Counted from the stretch's first letter, positions 55,285 through 64,000 are shown. The stretch: 64,000 bases of DNA from Actinoplanes auranticolor (GCF_018332655.1 NZ_BOQL01000031.1:1-64000), one strand, 5' to 3'. Program-made: numbers and translations. The notes: a model not told the origin generated them from the letters alone.

Positions 55285-57081
55285 ATGCGGTTCTCGACCG
55301 CGCTGGCCATGACGGCCACGCTCACCGCGACCACCGTCGCCCTCGTGCCCGCCGCGGCCTCCGCCCACGGCGGTGCGCCACCTCAGATCCCGACCGCCGG
55401 CGGCTACGGCGGCGCCGTGTCCACCGTCGATCCCACCGCGACCGCCGTCGGGCTCGACGTGCTGCGCCGCGGCGGCAACGCGGTGGACGCCGCCGTGGCC
55501 GCGGCCGCGACGCTCGGGGTCACCGAGCCGTTCTCCGCCGGTATCGGCGGTGGCGGGTTCTTCGTCTATTACGACGCGAAACACCGCAAGGTGCACACCA
55601 TCGACGGGCGCGAGTCCGGTCCGGCCACGATGACCGAGGACATCTTCGTGGATCCGGCCGACGGCCTGCCCTACGACTTCGCCGAGGCCCGGGTCAGCGG
55701 CCTCTCCGTCGGCACCCCGGGCACCCTGGCGACCTGGGAGGCCGCGACCGGCAAGTGGGGCACCCGTTCGCTGGGCAGCCTGCTGCAACCGGCCGCCAAG
55801 GTCGCCGACCGGGGCTTCGCCGTCGACGCCACCTTCCGGCAGCAGATCGCCGACAACGCGGCGCCTTTCGCCCAGTTCGACTCCACCCGCGAGTTGTACC
55901 TGCCCGGTGGCGCCCCGCCCGCGGTCGGTTCCGTGCACCGCAACCCCGACCTCGCCGACACCTACCGGCTGATCGCCCGGCGCGGCACCGGCGTCTTCTA
56001 CCGCGGTCCGGTCGCCGCCGACATCGTGCGCACCGTGCAGAACCCGCCGGTCGCCGACGACCCCGCCGCCCCGTGGGCGTACCCGATCCGCCCCGGCGAT
56101 CTGCGCCTGTCCGACCTGGCCAACTACCGGCTGCGGTTCCCGGCGCCGACGAGGTCCGACTACCGGGGCCTCACCGTCTACGGCATGTCCACGCCGTCCA
56201 GCGGTGGCACGGCGGTCGGCGAGGCCCTGAACATCCTGGAGCGGACCGACCTCTCCGAGGTCTCCAGGACCCAGGCCCTGCACCAGTACCTCGAGTCCTC
56301 CGCGTTGTCGTTCGCGGACCGCAACCGGTACGTGGGCGCGTACACGCCGCAGCCGGTGCTGGACAGGCTGATCAGTGACCGGTGGGCGCGTCAGCGGGCC
56401 TGCCAGATCGACCCGGCGCAGGCCCTGACCAAGCCGGTGCCGCCGGGCGACATCACCGCCTCGGGCTGCACGCCGGCGCGCGCCGGCGGCAAGGTCGAGG
56501 ACGGGCAGAGCACCACCAACCTCACCGTGGCCGACCGCTGGGGCAACGTCGTCGAGTACACCCTGACGATCGAGCAGACCGGCGGCAACGCCATGGTCGT
56601 GCCGGGCCGCGGCTTCCTGCTCAACAACGAGCTGACGGACTTCAACTTCACACCTACGCAGGGCAGCGCGCCCGATCCGAACCTGCCCGGCCCGAACAAG
56701 CGCCCCCGCAGCTCCATGTCGCCCACGATCGTCCTCAAGGACGGCAGGCCGTTCCTGGCCCTCGGCTCGCCCGGCGGCGCCACCATCATCACCACGGTGC
56801 TGCAGGTGCTGGTCAACCGGATCGACCTGGGCATGACCCTGCCGGAGGCGATGGCGGCGCCGCGCGCGTCGCAGCGCAACACCGCCGCCGTGCAGGCCGA
56901 GCCGGCGTTCATCGCGCAGTACGGCCCCGGGCTGGGCGGCCTCGGGCACACCTTCACACCCGTGGCCGAGCTGGGTGCCGCCACGGCGATCGAGTTCGGC
57001 CGCGGCGGCCGGATGATCGCCAGCGCCGAGCCCGCCCGGCGCGGCGGTGGTGCCGCCGGCGTGGTCCATCCCCGCCGCTGA
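55285..57081 (+). CDS. ggt: Secreted gamma-glutamyltransferase
   Basis: 598 aa Ntn-hydrolase. Signal peptide (ALAMTATLTATTVALVPAAASA), AVSTVDPTATAVGLDVLRRGGNAVDAAVAA and GIGGGGFFVYYD at the front, autocleavage/nucleophile Thr410 in GQSTTNLTVAD (Asn412 replaces the usual His of TTH), and RSSMSPTIV plus LGSPGGATIITTVLQVL at the back. It cleaves glutathione and gamma-glutamyl peptides outside the cell. Two adjacent ATGs follow GGAGG; the second (55285) has the better spacing. Confidence 0.93.
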   Translation: MRFSTALAMTATLTATTVALVPAAASAHGGAPPQIPTAGGYGGAVSTVDPTATAVGLDVLRRGGNAVDAAVAAAATLGVTEPFSAGIGGGGFFVYYDAKHRKVHTIDGRESGPATMTEDIFVDPADGLPYDFAEARVSGLSVGTPGTLATWEAATGKWGTRSLGSLLQPAAKVADRGFAVDATFRQQIADNAAPFAQFDSTRELYLPGGAPPAVGSVHRNPDLADTYRLIARRGTGVFYRGPVAADIVRTVQNPPVADDPAAPWAYPIRPGDLRLSDLANYRLRFPAPTRSDYRGLTVYGMSTPSSGGTAVGEALNILERTDLSEVSRTQALHQYLESSALSFADRNRYVGAYTPQPVLDRLISDRWARQRACQIDPAQALTKPVPPGDITASGCTPARAGGKVEDGQSTTNLTVADRWGNVVEYTLTIEQTGGNAMVVPGRGFLLNNELTDFNFTPTQGSAPDPNLPGPNKRPRSSMSPTIVLKDGRPFLALGSPGGATIITTVLQVLVNRIDLGMTLPEAMAAPRASQRNTAAVQAEPAFIAQYGPGLGGLGHTFTPVAELGAATAIEFGRGGRMIASAEPARRGGGAAGVVHPRR

Positions 57082-57087
57082 GCGGAC

Positions 57088-57117
57088 GGCCTGTCCTGCC
57101 CCGCGGCAGGACAGGCC
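57088..57117. terminator. Bidirectional terminator, 13-bp perfect stem
   Basis: GGCCTGTCCTGCC (57088-57100) pairs fully with 57105-57117 around CCGC, between the convergent ggt and membrane-protein genes, touching the stop of the latter. Confidence 0.88.
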
Positions 57118-57783
57118 TCACGCCGTCAGGGCGATGGTCAGCGCGCCGGCCGCGACCATGACCGCGGCCCACAGCTTGTCCACGTTGAACCAGGCCCGGC
57201 ACAGCACGCTCAGGCCGACGAACTCGTAGACCAGCACAGCGCAGAGCGCCAGCACCGCGAACATCGCCACCGTGTGCACGCCCGCCGCGAGCAACCCGTC
57301 GAGGGCCGCGGCGGGCGTACCGCTGAGACCGGCCGGGGCGGCCCCGGCGAGATGCCCGGCATGCCCGGCCGGCTGGGCCGTCTCCGTCGTCGTGGCCAGC
57401 ACCGGCAGCAGCATCAGGCCGGCGCCGTGCGCGGAGGACATCAGGAACGACCAGCCGGCCAGCTGCGCCGCGGACAGCCGCATCCCGGCCCACCGGAAAT
57501 GCCGGGCCGAGAGCAGCCGCCACAGGCCGAAACCGACCAGCACGACCCCGCCGGCGATCGCCACCACGTTGCCGGCCACCACCGACTCGGTCGCCGAGAC
57601 CACCGCCGCGACGATCGCCACCGAGGCCAGGTGCCCGGCGGCGATCGGCGGCACCGAGCGCAGCAGCACGGCCCGGCTGCGTTCCTGCATGCCCCGGGCC
57701 ACCGCGAAGAGCCAGCCCATGGCCGGGTTCAGCCCGTGGAAGGCCCCCAGCGCCGCCAGCACCGCGAGCTGGCCACCGGTCAC
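57118..57783 (-). CDS. Six-helix membrane protein, possible metal transporter
   Basis: 221 aa, about six helices. The start LAALGAFHGLNPAMGWLFAV, with His and Asn-Pro in the first helix, and SSAHGAGLMLLPVL resemble the NicO/UreH-like transporter fold, where a His in helix 1 handles metal. A loop is His-containing (PAGHAGHLAG). Assignment is tentative. The GTG at 57783 overlaps the stop of the SBP56 gene by 4 nt, so the two are translated together, hinting at metal supply to or removal from that enzyme. Confidence 0.75.
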   Translation of the reverse strand: MTGGQLAVLAALGAFHGLNPAMGWLFAVARGMQERSRAVLLRSVPPIAAGHLASVAIVAAVVSATESVVAGNVVAIAGGVVLVGFGLWRLLSARHFRWAGMRLSAAQLAGWSFLMSSAHGAGLMLLPVLATTTETAQPAGHAGHLAGAAPAGLSGTPAAALDGLLAAGVHTVAMFAVLALCAVLVYEFVGLSVLCRAWFNVDKLWAAVMVAAGALTIALTA

Positions 57784-59186
57784 GGGAAGCAGTACGAATC
57801 GGACGAGGCGTCGCCGCCCTGCAGCCGTACCTGATGCACTCGCCGGCCCCGGAACTCGTCACCGTGCGGGAAGAAGTTGGGATCCAGGGTCATGCCGCCG
57901 TTCTCGGTGTCCACATCGATCTTGGCCAGCCACGCGCCCACGCCGTCCGGGTAGAACTGGTCGTCCCAGGAGCCGTACAGCGAGTTGGTGACGTAGACCC
58001 GGCGGCCGTCGCGGGAGATCTCGACCATCTGCGGGCCGCCGGCCAGCCGTTCGTCCGGGAACGACGGGTGCGCCACCCGGCCGGCCACCCCGCCGAGCCG
58101 GACCGAGCCGGTCTGCACCGGGTGGAACGGGTCGCTCACGTCGAACTGCTTCAGCTCGCCGGTGCCCCAGCAGGAGACGTACAGGAAGCGGTCGTCCACC
58201 GACAGGTCGATGTCGGTGATCAGCGGTGGCACCGCACCGAACGGCTGCAGGGCCGGTGGCAGGGCTCCGGCGTCGGCGGGCTCGGCCGGTACGTCGATGA
58301 CCTTGGTGACCGCGAACTGCCCGTCGTCACCACGGTGCCACACCCAGACCGAGGCGGACAGGTCCTCGACGCTGGTGACGACGCCGAGGAAGCCGTACTC
58401 CTTGCGCGGGTCGTGGGCGGGCCGCAGCTCCAGCGTCATCTGGTACTGGTCGCCGAGGTCGACCGTCTGCACCAGGGAACGCTTGGCCAGGTCCCAGAAG
58501 TGCAGGCGGTGGCCGTACTTGCGGCCCAGCAGCAGCTCCGGGACCAGGCCGTCCTCGATCATCGACGGGGTGCCCCACTCGGAGGAGACCAGCACGTCCC
58601 GGGTCAGGTGCCACCAGAAGTCGTACGCCAGGTACTGGTCGCCGCGGTCGCTCTCCCACGCGCCGCGTACCTCGAAGGTGGTGTGGTCCAGCACCGCGAT
58701 GCCGCCCGGTCCGTCGGACGAGCCACCGCCGAGCGCCGAGACGTAGATGCCGTCCGGGCCGCAGTGGACGGTGTGCGGCCGCGAATAGCCGGCCTTGCCG
58801 GCCAGCTCCTCGGCCGGGATCTCCTTGACCAGGACGGGGGTGCGCGGGTCGTCCTTGGTGTCCAGCACGTAGATCCGCGACGAGCGCAGGCCGGGCACGA
58901 TCAGGTAGCGCCGTTCGACGTGCGGGTGCGGCGCGGTGGGGCACAACGCGCTGCTGCACGCGTTCCACCCGAAATGGTGGACCTCGTCGCCGGTGTGCGG
59001 CAGCTCGGTCCAGCCGACGACCGTGCCGTACGAGGCCGAGCCCGGGTCGGTGTCCACGACGGCGATGGCGTCCGGCTGCTCGGCCGAGCGGTCGAACGCG
59101 GCCAGGTAGGCCAGCTGTTCGGCGGGGGCCCCGGCGGCATCACGCGGGGAGGGATAGAACGTCGGGTCTGGTGTCCACCTCGTCAT
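57780..59186 (-). CDS. Selenium-binding protein SBP56 family (methanethiol oxidase-like)
   Basis: 468 aa propeller protein, full family length. Conserved features: FYPSPRDAAGAPAEQLAYLA, the metal-type HHFGWNACSSALC, SRPHTVHCGPDGIYVSALG, YDFWWHLTRDVLVSSEWGTP and VHQVRLQGGDASSDSYCFP at the end. In other bacteria this family oxidises methanethiol to formaldehyde, sulfide and peroxide and needs copper; a role in sulfur-gas handling here is inference. ATG at 59186 after GAGGA. Coupled to the membrane protein behind it. Confidence 0.92.
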   Translation of the reverse strand: MTRWTPDPTFYPSPRDAAGAPAEQLAYLAAFDRSAEQPDAIAVVDTDPGSASYGTVVGWTELPHTGDEVHHFGWNACSSALCPTAPHPHVERRYLIVPGLRSSRIYVLDTKDDPRTPVLVKEIPAEELAGKAGYSRPHTVHCGPDGIYVSALGGGSSDGPGGIAVLDHTTFEVRGAWESDRGDQYLAYDFWWHLTRDVLVSSEWGTPSMIEDGLVPELLLGRKYGHRLHFWDLAKRSLVQTVDLGDQYQMTLELRPAHDPRKEYGFLGVVTSVEDLSASVWVWHRGDDGQFAVTKVIDVPAEPADAGALPPALQPFGAVPPLITDIDLSVDDRFLYVSCWGTGELKQFDVSDPFHPVQTGSVRLGGVAGRVAHPSFPDERLAGGPQMVEISRDGRRVYVTNSLYGSWDDQFYPDGVGAWLAKIDVDTENGGMTLDPNFFPHGDEFRGRRVHQVRLQGGDASSDSYCFP

Positions 59187-59245
59187 GATGGTGATCCTCG
59201 TCCGGCGGCCGCCCGGTGAACAGGGTCACATGTGTCAACGAGTTG

Positions 59246-61687
59246 TCAACGGGCGTCCAGCGGCAGCCGCACGCACACGGTGGTGCCGGGCCCCTCGTGC
59301 TCGCTGAGCTCGATGCTGCCGTGGTGGCGCTGCACGACCGCACGGCTGAGCGTCAGCCCCAGCCCGGTACCGGGAATCGCCCGGTCCCGGGCCCGGCTGG
59401 TGCGGTAGAGACCGGTGAACATCTTCTCCCGCTCGTCCTGCGAGACGCCGATCCCGGTGTCCGAGATGGACAGCTCGGCCGCGCGGCCGACCGTCCGCAG
59501 CCGGACGGCGATCCGCCCGCCGTCCGGGCTGTACTTCACCGCGTTGCCGAGCACGTTGTCGACGACCTGGCGCAGCCGGTGCCGGTCGCCGGGCAGCACC
59601 AGCTCGGTGGGCAGCTCCGCCACGATCGAGACCGGCTCGTCGGTGATGGCGTCCCGGGCGGTCTGCACCGACTCCCGGACGAGCTCGGCCAGGTTGATCG
59701 GGCTCAGCTGCACCGCGGCGTGCCCGGTGTCGAGCGCGGAGAGCTCCAGCAGCTCGTTGATGATGTGCCGCAGCTGGGTGGCGTTGCGGTCGATGACCTC
59801 CAGCAGCCGCGGTCCCTCGGCCACCAGCGTCTCGGCATCCGCGTCGCGCAGCAGCTCGGTGTAGGCGGCGATCGAGGTCAGCGGCGTGCGCAGCTCGTGA
59901 CCGATCAGCGCGAGATATTCGTTCTTGGTCCGGATGAGCTGCCGCTGCAGATCCTCGACCAGCCGCTTCTCGATGAACTGGGCGATCTGCGCGGAGATCC
60001 CGGACATGAGCGCGACCAGCTCGTCCTCGGGATCCTCGACCGTGTCGGCGAACGCGGTCAGCACCCCGAGCGGCTCGAGCCCGTTGCGCACCGGGATGGC
60101 CAGGGCGGTGTGCAGCCGCGAGCTCTCGGCGGTCTCGGGGGAGATCAGGCTCTGCGGCTGGCCGACGTCGCGGATCCACAGCGGCTTGCCGGCCTGCCAG
60201 GCCCGGCCGGGCAGCCCGGTGCCGTACGGCAGCTCGGCCGGCACGTCGATGTCGGCCTGCCAGCTGGGCGAGTTCCAGCTGGCGGCCGACCGCACCACCC
60301 CGGCAGCCTCGTCGACCAGCCACAACTCGGCGTGGGTCCAGCCCAGCGTGCCGACCACGGCCTCGAGCACCCGCGGCCCGGCGGCCTCGATGGTCGGCGC
60401 GGCGGCGAGGGCGGTGACGACGGCGAGCTCACAGGTACGGAACCGTTCGGCCCGCCGCTGCCGGGTGACGTCCTGAACGGCCTGGACGGCGCCCACGGTC
60501 TCCCCACCGGGCCCGAGAATCGGCTGCGCGTCGATGAGGTAGTACCGGGTACGCCGGCCCCGCCCCTGCACCACCATCTCCTCGTTGCGTAACCGCTCAC
60601 CCCGCAACGCCCGGAACAACGCGACATCCCCGGGCGCGATGGGCTGGCCGTCGCCATCACTCAGCCCGGCGACGGCAGTCTCGTCGGACAGGTCGGCGGG
60701 CATCCGCGCCCCACCCCAGAGCCGCTGCATGCGGGCATTGACCAGCACGATCCGCCCATCGGCATCGCAGGCGGTAACCCCGTCGTGCAAGTTGTCCAGC
60801 ACCGCGTCGAGGAACCGCCGCTGCCGGTCGACCTCCTGCCGGCCCTGCTGCTCGGTGATCAGCAAGGTCCCGAGCCGCGCGGCATCACCGACGGCGGCGA
60901 CATCATTGGCGGACCACTCATGCGGCCGGCTGTCGAGCGCACAGCAGATGCCGAGCACGGCACCGGAGGCGTCGCGGATCGGCTGACCGAGATAGGCGCC
61001 GCTGATCCCGAGCCGCCGAATCGGCGAATTGGCCGGAATCCGAGGATCCGTGGTGAAGTCGGTGACGACGAGAGGCCGCCCGTCAGCAACGATCAACCCG
61101 GCGAGACTGTCCCGCAGCGGGGTGTCGCCGATGTCCTCCCAGCGCATCGGCAGCCCGTAGCTGCCGTAGATCCGCAGCGCCTCCCCGTCGACGAAATGCA
61201 CGAGGCCGCTGGGGGCGTGCGCGGCGCGGGCGATGAGCGCGGCCAGTTGTTCGCCGGCGGCGCTGTTGATGGCGTCGTCGCGGGCGGAGAAGATGTCCGG
61301 CCAGGACTGCCGGCCGTTGGGGGAGATGCCTTCGGGGGTGGCTGGTCGGTAGGGCTCGGCTTGGCCGGTGCCGTTCAGCGGGGTGCGGGTTGGCGCGGTC
61401 CTCAGGAGCGCATGCTGGGCGGCCGGGTGCTGGGCCGTGGCGTGCTGGGCTGCCGGATGCTGGGCCGTTGCGGTCTGCGTGGTCGCCGGGTGGGTGGCTT
61501 CGGGATCGGTGGACGGGTCCGGCGTGGCGGGCGTTGGGGGGTTCGCGACCGGCGCGGTGCCGGGTCGCGTTCGCCCGTCCGGTTCGGCGCCGGCCGGCGT
61601 GGTCGCCGCCGCAGGCGTTCCGGCAGGCCGGGCGCTCGGCGCCACCGGTGCGGCGGGACGCTCGAGGCCAAGATCACTTCGCGGCAT
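59246..61687 (-). CDS. GAF-PAS-GAF hybrid sensor histidine kinase
   Basis: 813 aa, no membrane helices, so cytoplasmic. Order: a Pro/Ala/Thr/Gln-rich arm with AQHP repeats (to about 100), GAF 1 (DAINSAAGEQLAALIARAAH to CCALDSRPHEW), PAS (FLDAVLDNLHDGVTACDADG), GAF 2 (ELAVVTALAAAPTIEAAGPR), HisKA with the phosphorylated His in LIGHELRTPLTSIAAYTELL, and an ATPase domain (NVLGNAVKYS, SDTGIGV, GTGLGLTL). It should phosphorylate a response regulator, none of which is adjacent. ATG at 61687 after GGAGG. Confidence 0.93.
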   Translation of the reverse strand: MPRSDLGLERPAAPVAPSARPAGTPAAATTPAGAEPDGRTRPGTAPVANPPTPATPDPSTDPEATHPATTQTATAQHPAAQHATAQHPAAQHALLRTAPTRTPLNGTGQAEPYRPATPEGISPNGRQSWPDIFSARDDAINSAAGEQLAALIARAAHAPSGLVHFVDGEALRIYGSYGLPMRWEDIGDTPLRDSLAGLIVADGRPLVVTDFTTDPRIPANSPIRRLGISGAYLGQPIRDASGAVLGICCALDSRPHEWSANDVAAVGDAARLGTLLITEQQGRQEVDRQRRFLDAVLDNLHDGVTACDADGRIVLVNARMQRLWGGARMPADLSDETAVAGLSDGDGQPIAPGDVALFRALRGERLRNEEMVVQGRGRRTRYYLIDAQPILGPGGETVGAVQAVQDVTRQRRAERFRTCELAVVTALAAAPTIEAAGPRVLEAVVGTLGWTHAELWLVDEAAGVVRSAASWNSPSWQADIDVPAELPYGTGLPGRAWQAGKPLWIRDVGQPQSLISPETAESSRLHTALAIPVRNGLEPLGVLTAFADTVEDPEDELVALMSGISAQIAQFIEKRLVEDLQRQLIRTKNEYLALIGHELRTPLTSIAAYTELLRDADAETLVAEGPRLLEVIDRNATQLRHIINELLELSALDTGHAAVQLSPINLAELVRESVQTARDAITDEPVSIVAELPTELVLPGDRHRLRQVVDNVLGNAVKYSPDGGRIAVRLRTVGRAAELSISDTGIGVSQDEREKMFTGLYRTSRARDRAIPGTGLGLTLSRAVVQRHHGSIELSEHEGPGTTVCVRLPLDAR

Positions 61688-62094
61688 GCTTGGACCTCCG
61701 TTCCTCAGGGTACGGACCAAGAAGCCATAAAACCGGCAAACCGCCGGATTGTCGGGCCTTCGTCGTGCTGGGCGAGCGGGGTGCCGGCCGGGCGATCGTT
61801 GTGCCGAGCCGGCGTGGTGCCAGTGTGCTGCCGGACCGGTGAGCTCGTGCCGTGCCGACCGGGTCGGTGCCCCGCCGGGTTGCGGCCCGACAGGCTCCGC
61901 CGGGTGGCGGTCGCCGGTGCGTGAACGCCCGACCCGGCCGCCGCCGGGCAGCCGGGGTGCCGAAGGCCTGGGTGAGTGGCGTGCCCGGTGGGGCAGCGCC
62001 GTGCGGGGCGGCCGCCACCCGGCATGAGGCACGCAGTCCTCCGCCGATGGGCGGCGGCAGATTCGCAACGCCGCCACTCATGTCGGCGGTGGTG
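61688..62094. other. 407-bp gap upstream of the histidine kinase
   Basis: Open frames exist on both strands but read as Arg/Pro/Gly-rich sequence with no ribosome site or family. It should hold the kinase promoter and the 3' end of the trmB transcript. I see no clear promoter boxes. Confidence 0.5.
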
Positions 62095-62778
62095 TCAGGT
62101 CCTGCGGTAGATCAGGTCGAAGATCTCCCGGCCGGAGCCGACCCCACGCCGTTCGAACTTCGTCTCGGGGCGGTGCGCCGGGCGTGGTGCGAAGCCCCCG
62201 TGGGCGTTGGTCAGTCCCGGGTCGGCGTCCAGCGTCTCAGCCATGGCTTGCGCGTAGTGCGCCCAGTCGGTCGCGCAGTGCAGCGTGCCGCCGGGGCGGA
62301 GCCGGTCGCGGAGCAGGGCCACGTTCGCCGGCTGGATCAGGCGGCGTTTGTGGTGGCGGGCCTTCGGCCACGGGTCCGGGAAGAACGCGTGCACCGCGTC
62401 CAGGCTGCTCGCCGGCAGCTTGCGGACCAGTTCCATCGCGTCGCCGTGCGCGACCCGTACGTTGGTGAGGTCCCGCTCGCCGATCAGGGAGAGCAGGTTG
62501 CCGATGCCCGGCGTGTGGACCTCCACCGCGAGGTAGTCCCGGCCCGGATCGGCCGCCGCCATCGCCGCCGTGGTGTCGCCCATGCCGAAGCCGATCTCCA
62601 GCACCCTGGGCGCGTCGCGGCCGAACAGCTCCACGAGATCCAGGGGAGTGCGGTCACCGTCGAGGACCGTGAGCCCGTACCGGGGCCAGACGTCGGCCAT
62701 GGCGTCCGCGTGCCGGCTGCTCATCCGGCCACGCCGGGGGTGGAACGTCCGGATCGGGCGCTCTGTCGTCTCACTCAT
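62095..62778 (-). CDS. trmB: tRNA (guanine-N7-)-methyltransferase
   Basis: 227 aa. SAM-binding VLEIGFGMGDTTAAMA, YLAVEVHTPGIGNLL, the catalytic-region motif AFFPDPWPKARHHKRRLIQP and the end HRPETKFERRG are those of TrmB, which makes m7G46 in tRNA. ATG at 62778; the 22 codons before it are not conserved-looking. Downstream of a secreted propeller gene on the same strand but separated by a strong hairpin. Confidence 0.95.
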   Translation of the reverse strand: MSETTERPIRTFHPRRGRMSSRHADAMADVWPRYGLTVLDGDRTPLDLVELFGRDAPRVLEIGFGMGDTTAAMAAADPGRDYLAVEVHTPGIGNLLSLIGERDLTNVRVAHGDAMELVRKLPASSLDAVHAFFPDPWPKARHHKRRLIQPANVALLRDRLRPGGTLHCATDWAHYAQAMAETLDADPGLTNAHGGFAPRPAHRPETKFERRGVGSGREIFDLIYRRT

Positions 62779-62832
62779 CAGGCCGTCCACGATACGCAGC
62801 CCCGGAAGACGATCACCCGGCCGGCCCGGCGA

Positions 62833-62867
62833 ACGGCCGGCCACCCCAGGATCGGGGAGCCGGCCGT
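62833..62867 (-). terminator. Hairpin between the propeller gene and trmB
   Basis: Outer arms ACGGCCGGC (62833-62841) and GCCGGCCGT (62859-62867), with inner CCCC/GGGG pairing, form a long stem with a small bulge. It lies 17 nt after the stop of the minus-strand propeller gene. No T-tract. Confidence 0.65.
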
Positions 62868-62884
62868 CGAAGGTGCTCCGGAAG

Positions 62885-63868
62885 TCACCTCACCGGCTGG
62901 ACGCTCGGCTGGGAGCCCTGGTGGAACGGCGTCCGGGCGCCCGTCGCCAGATTGACCACCATCACCCACGACCCGTTGCGGTACGTGCCCGTGGCCACCC
63001 CGCGGTTCACGTCCACGTACGCCAGCTCGCGGTCCTGGCTCGCCCCCACCGTCCGCTTCGCGCCTGTGGCAGTGTCGTACTCCACCACGTGCACCGGCTT
63101 GTTGTCCGCCGCCGTCTCGCCCTGCTGGTACGCCGTCCAGGCCAGCTTCGCCCCGTCGGCCCGCCAGCTCGGGACCACCGCGAAGCCTGAGTTCTGCAGG
63201 CTGCCGCCGCCGTACGCCGCGACCGTCTTCTCGCCGCCGGTCGCCACCGTGCCCACCGTCAGGCAGGCGTCGTAGATCGATTCGCAGTCGCCGCCGCGGA
63301 AGGCGAGCCGGGTGCCGTCGGGCGACCAGGCCACCGCGTCGTCGGTGCGGAGGCGGTCGGGCAGTGCGCTCGGCGCGGCGGCCTTCGCGGTGGGGGCGGG
63401 CTCGGCCGGCAGCGGCTCGTCGCGGCAGTACGCCGGGAAGACCACCGTGGGCGCCGCCCCGGCCTTGGTCGCCGAGATCTGGTAGACGCCCGGTCCGCCG
63501 GAGCAGGACAGCGAGGCGAACGCGATGGTGCTGCTGTCCGGCGACCAGGACGGGCCGGACGCCGCGCGGGTGGTCAGCCGGCGCTGGCCGGTGCCGTCGG
63601 CCTTCATGGTCCACAGCTGACCGGCCCTGAGCAGGGCGATCGAGCGGCCGTTGGGCGCGAAGCGCGGGCGCGACCAGCCGCCGCCGGTGGTCAGCTTCGT
63701 CTCGGTCGCGCCCTTGCTCACCCAGACGTCGCCGGCGCGCACGTAGGCGACCAGGCTCGGCATGGCCGGGGTGGCCGCGGTGGCGGGCGCCGTCTGGAAG
63801 AGCGCCCCCGCCGCGGCTCCCAGCACCGTCAGCATCATGCTGCCTGCTACCCGAGTCACAACCCGCAT
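62885..63868 (-). CDS. Secreted TolB-like beta-propeller protein
   Basis: 327 aa. Signal peptide (VAGSMMLTVLGAAAGALFQ) then WD40-like/PD40 units: GGWSRPRFAPNGRSIALLRA, SGPSWSPDSSTIAFASLS, DAVAWSPDGTRLAFRGGD and VPSWRADGAKLAWTAYQ. Cysteines in SLSCSG, PAYCRD, GDCES and YDACL may form disulfides. TolB-like propellers bind proteins or peptides; no enzyme motif is seen and the role is unknown. ATG at 63868. The remaining 132 bp to the window end hold no gene. Confidence 0.82.
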   Translation of the reverse strand: MRVVTRVAGSMMLTVLGAAAGALFQTAPATAATPAMPSLVAYVRAGDVWVSKGATETKLTTGGGWSRPRFAPNGRSIALLRAGQLWTMKADGTGQRRLTTRAASGPSWSPDSSTIAFASLSCSGGPGVYQISATKAGAAPTVVFPAYCRDEPLPAEPAPTAKAAAPSALPDRLRTDDAVAWSPDGTRLAFRGGDCESIYDACLTVGTVATGGEKTVAAYGGGSLQNSGFAVVPSWRADGAKLAWTAYQQGETAADNKPVHVVEYDTATGAKRTVGASQDRELAYVDVNRGVATGTYRNGSWVMVVNLATGARTPFHQGSQPSVQPVR

Positions 63869-64000
63869 GTCCGAACGCCCCCCGACGTGTCGCCGTTCAC
63901 CTACACCGGAGACATCGTCGCAACCGGGCTGCACCTAAGAAGTTCCCGCGCCGAAACCCGGAGAAATACGGACCGTTCGGACAGCTGGGGCGGCTGATCG

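Noticed and set aside
53404..57069. 1221-codon open frame on the minus strand
   Set aside because: It runs across two recognised plus-strand genes (acyl-CoA dehydrogenase and ggt) and lacks protein-like composition.

Overview
This 64 kb window is very GC-rich and densely packed. It shows strong third-position GC bias, frequent GTG and TTG starts, 4-nt start/stop overlaps and short spacers. Together with an Lsr2 nucleoid protein, an F420-dependent glucose-6-phosphate dehydrogenase, FliA/WhiG-type sigma factors, DUF3311/SSS transporters and a HelD/HelR-type RNA polymerase motor, this points to a filamentous actinomycete. Micromonosporaceae, possibly Actinoplanes or a relative, is my best guess; this is inference from gene content. 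I see no rRNA, tRNA, CRISPR array, insertion sequence or prophage. It reads as chromosomal backbone with accessory sugar-use loci.

Left part (1-8.8 kb): after the repeat-rich tail of a gene cut by the window edge, a minus-strand operon runs lacI-type repressor, family-5 substrate-binding lipoprotein, Opp/Dpp-type ATPase, two permeases, a second ATPase, and a GH1 beta-glucosidase. This is a self-contained uptake and hydrolysis module, most likely for beta-glucosides. A LacI-type inverted repeat and a Crp-like site lie upstream of the repressor gene, and two very stable hairpins separate the binding-protein gene and the beta-glucosidase gene from the rest.

8.9-29 kb: mostly single genes. They include a sirtuin, an Ala-rich protein with seven 18-bp repeats, an APP1-type phosphatase, a papain-fold protein, a large LuxR-type (LAL) regulator, a YceI protein, a VOC protein and a DEAD-box helicase. 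Two paralogous FliA/WhiG-like sigma factors flank a lipoprotein and a HelR-like RNA polymerase motor. A PIG-L deacetylase, a frameshifted DUF456 gene, a D,D-carboxypeptidase and Lsr2 follow. Downstream of lsr2 is about 0.95 kb with no credible gene.

29-39.6 kb: an LLM oxidoreductase, a MarR regulator and a PP2C phosphatase plus HATPase anti-sigma-like pair. Divergent from these is the most striking gene here: one chain that joins an ECF-like sigma factor, a zinc-binding anti-sigma motif, a membrane segment and an extracellular GH128-type glucanase domain. Then come fgd, a GT2 glycosyltransferase, a HAD hydrolase preceded by a coupled 28-codon ORF, and a divergent FAD monooxygenase/TetR pair with two tandem operator-like repeats.

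39.5-64 kb: a GH97 glycosidase divergent from a sodium:solute symporter, a PQQ-type sugar dehydrogenase, a secreted zinc carboxypeptidase, a secreted tripeptidyl-aminopeptidase-like hydrolase, and a DUF3311/MctP-like transporter pair with a Crp-like site. An acyl-CoA dehydrogenase, gamma-glutamyltransferase, an SBP56/membrane-protein pair, a GAF-PAS-GAF histidine kinase, trmB and a secreted beta-propeller protein complete the window. Convergent genes often overlap at their 3' ends or share a bidirectional hairpin terminator.
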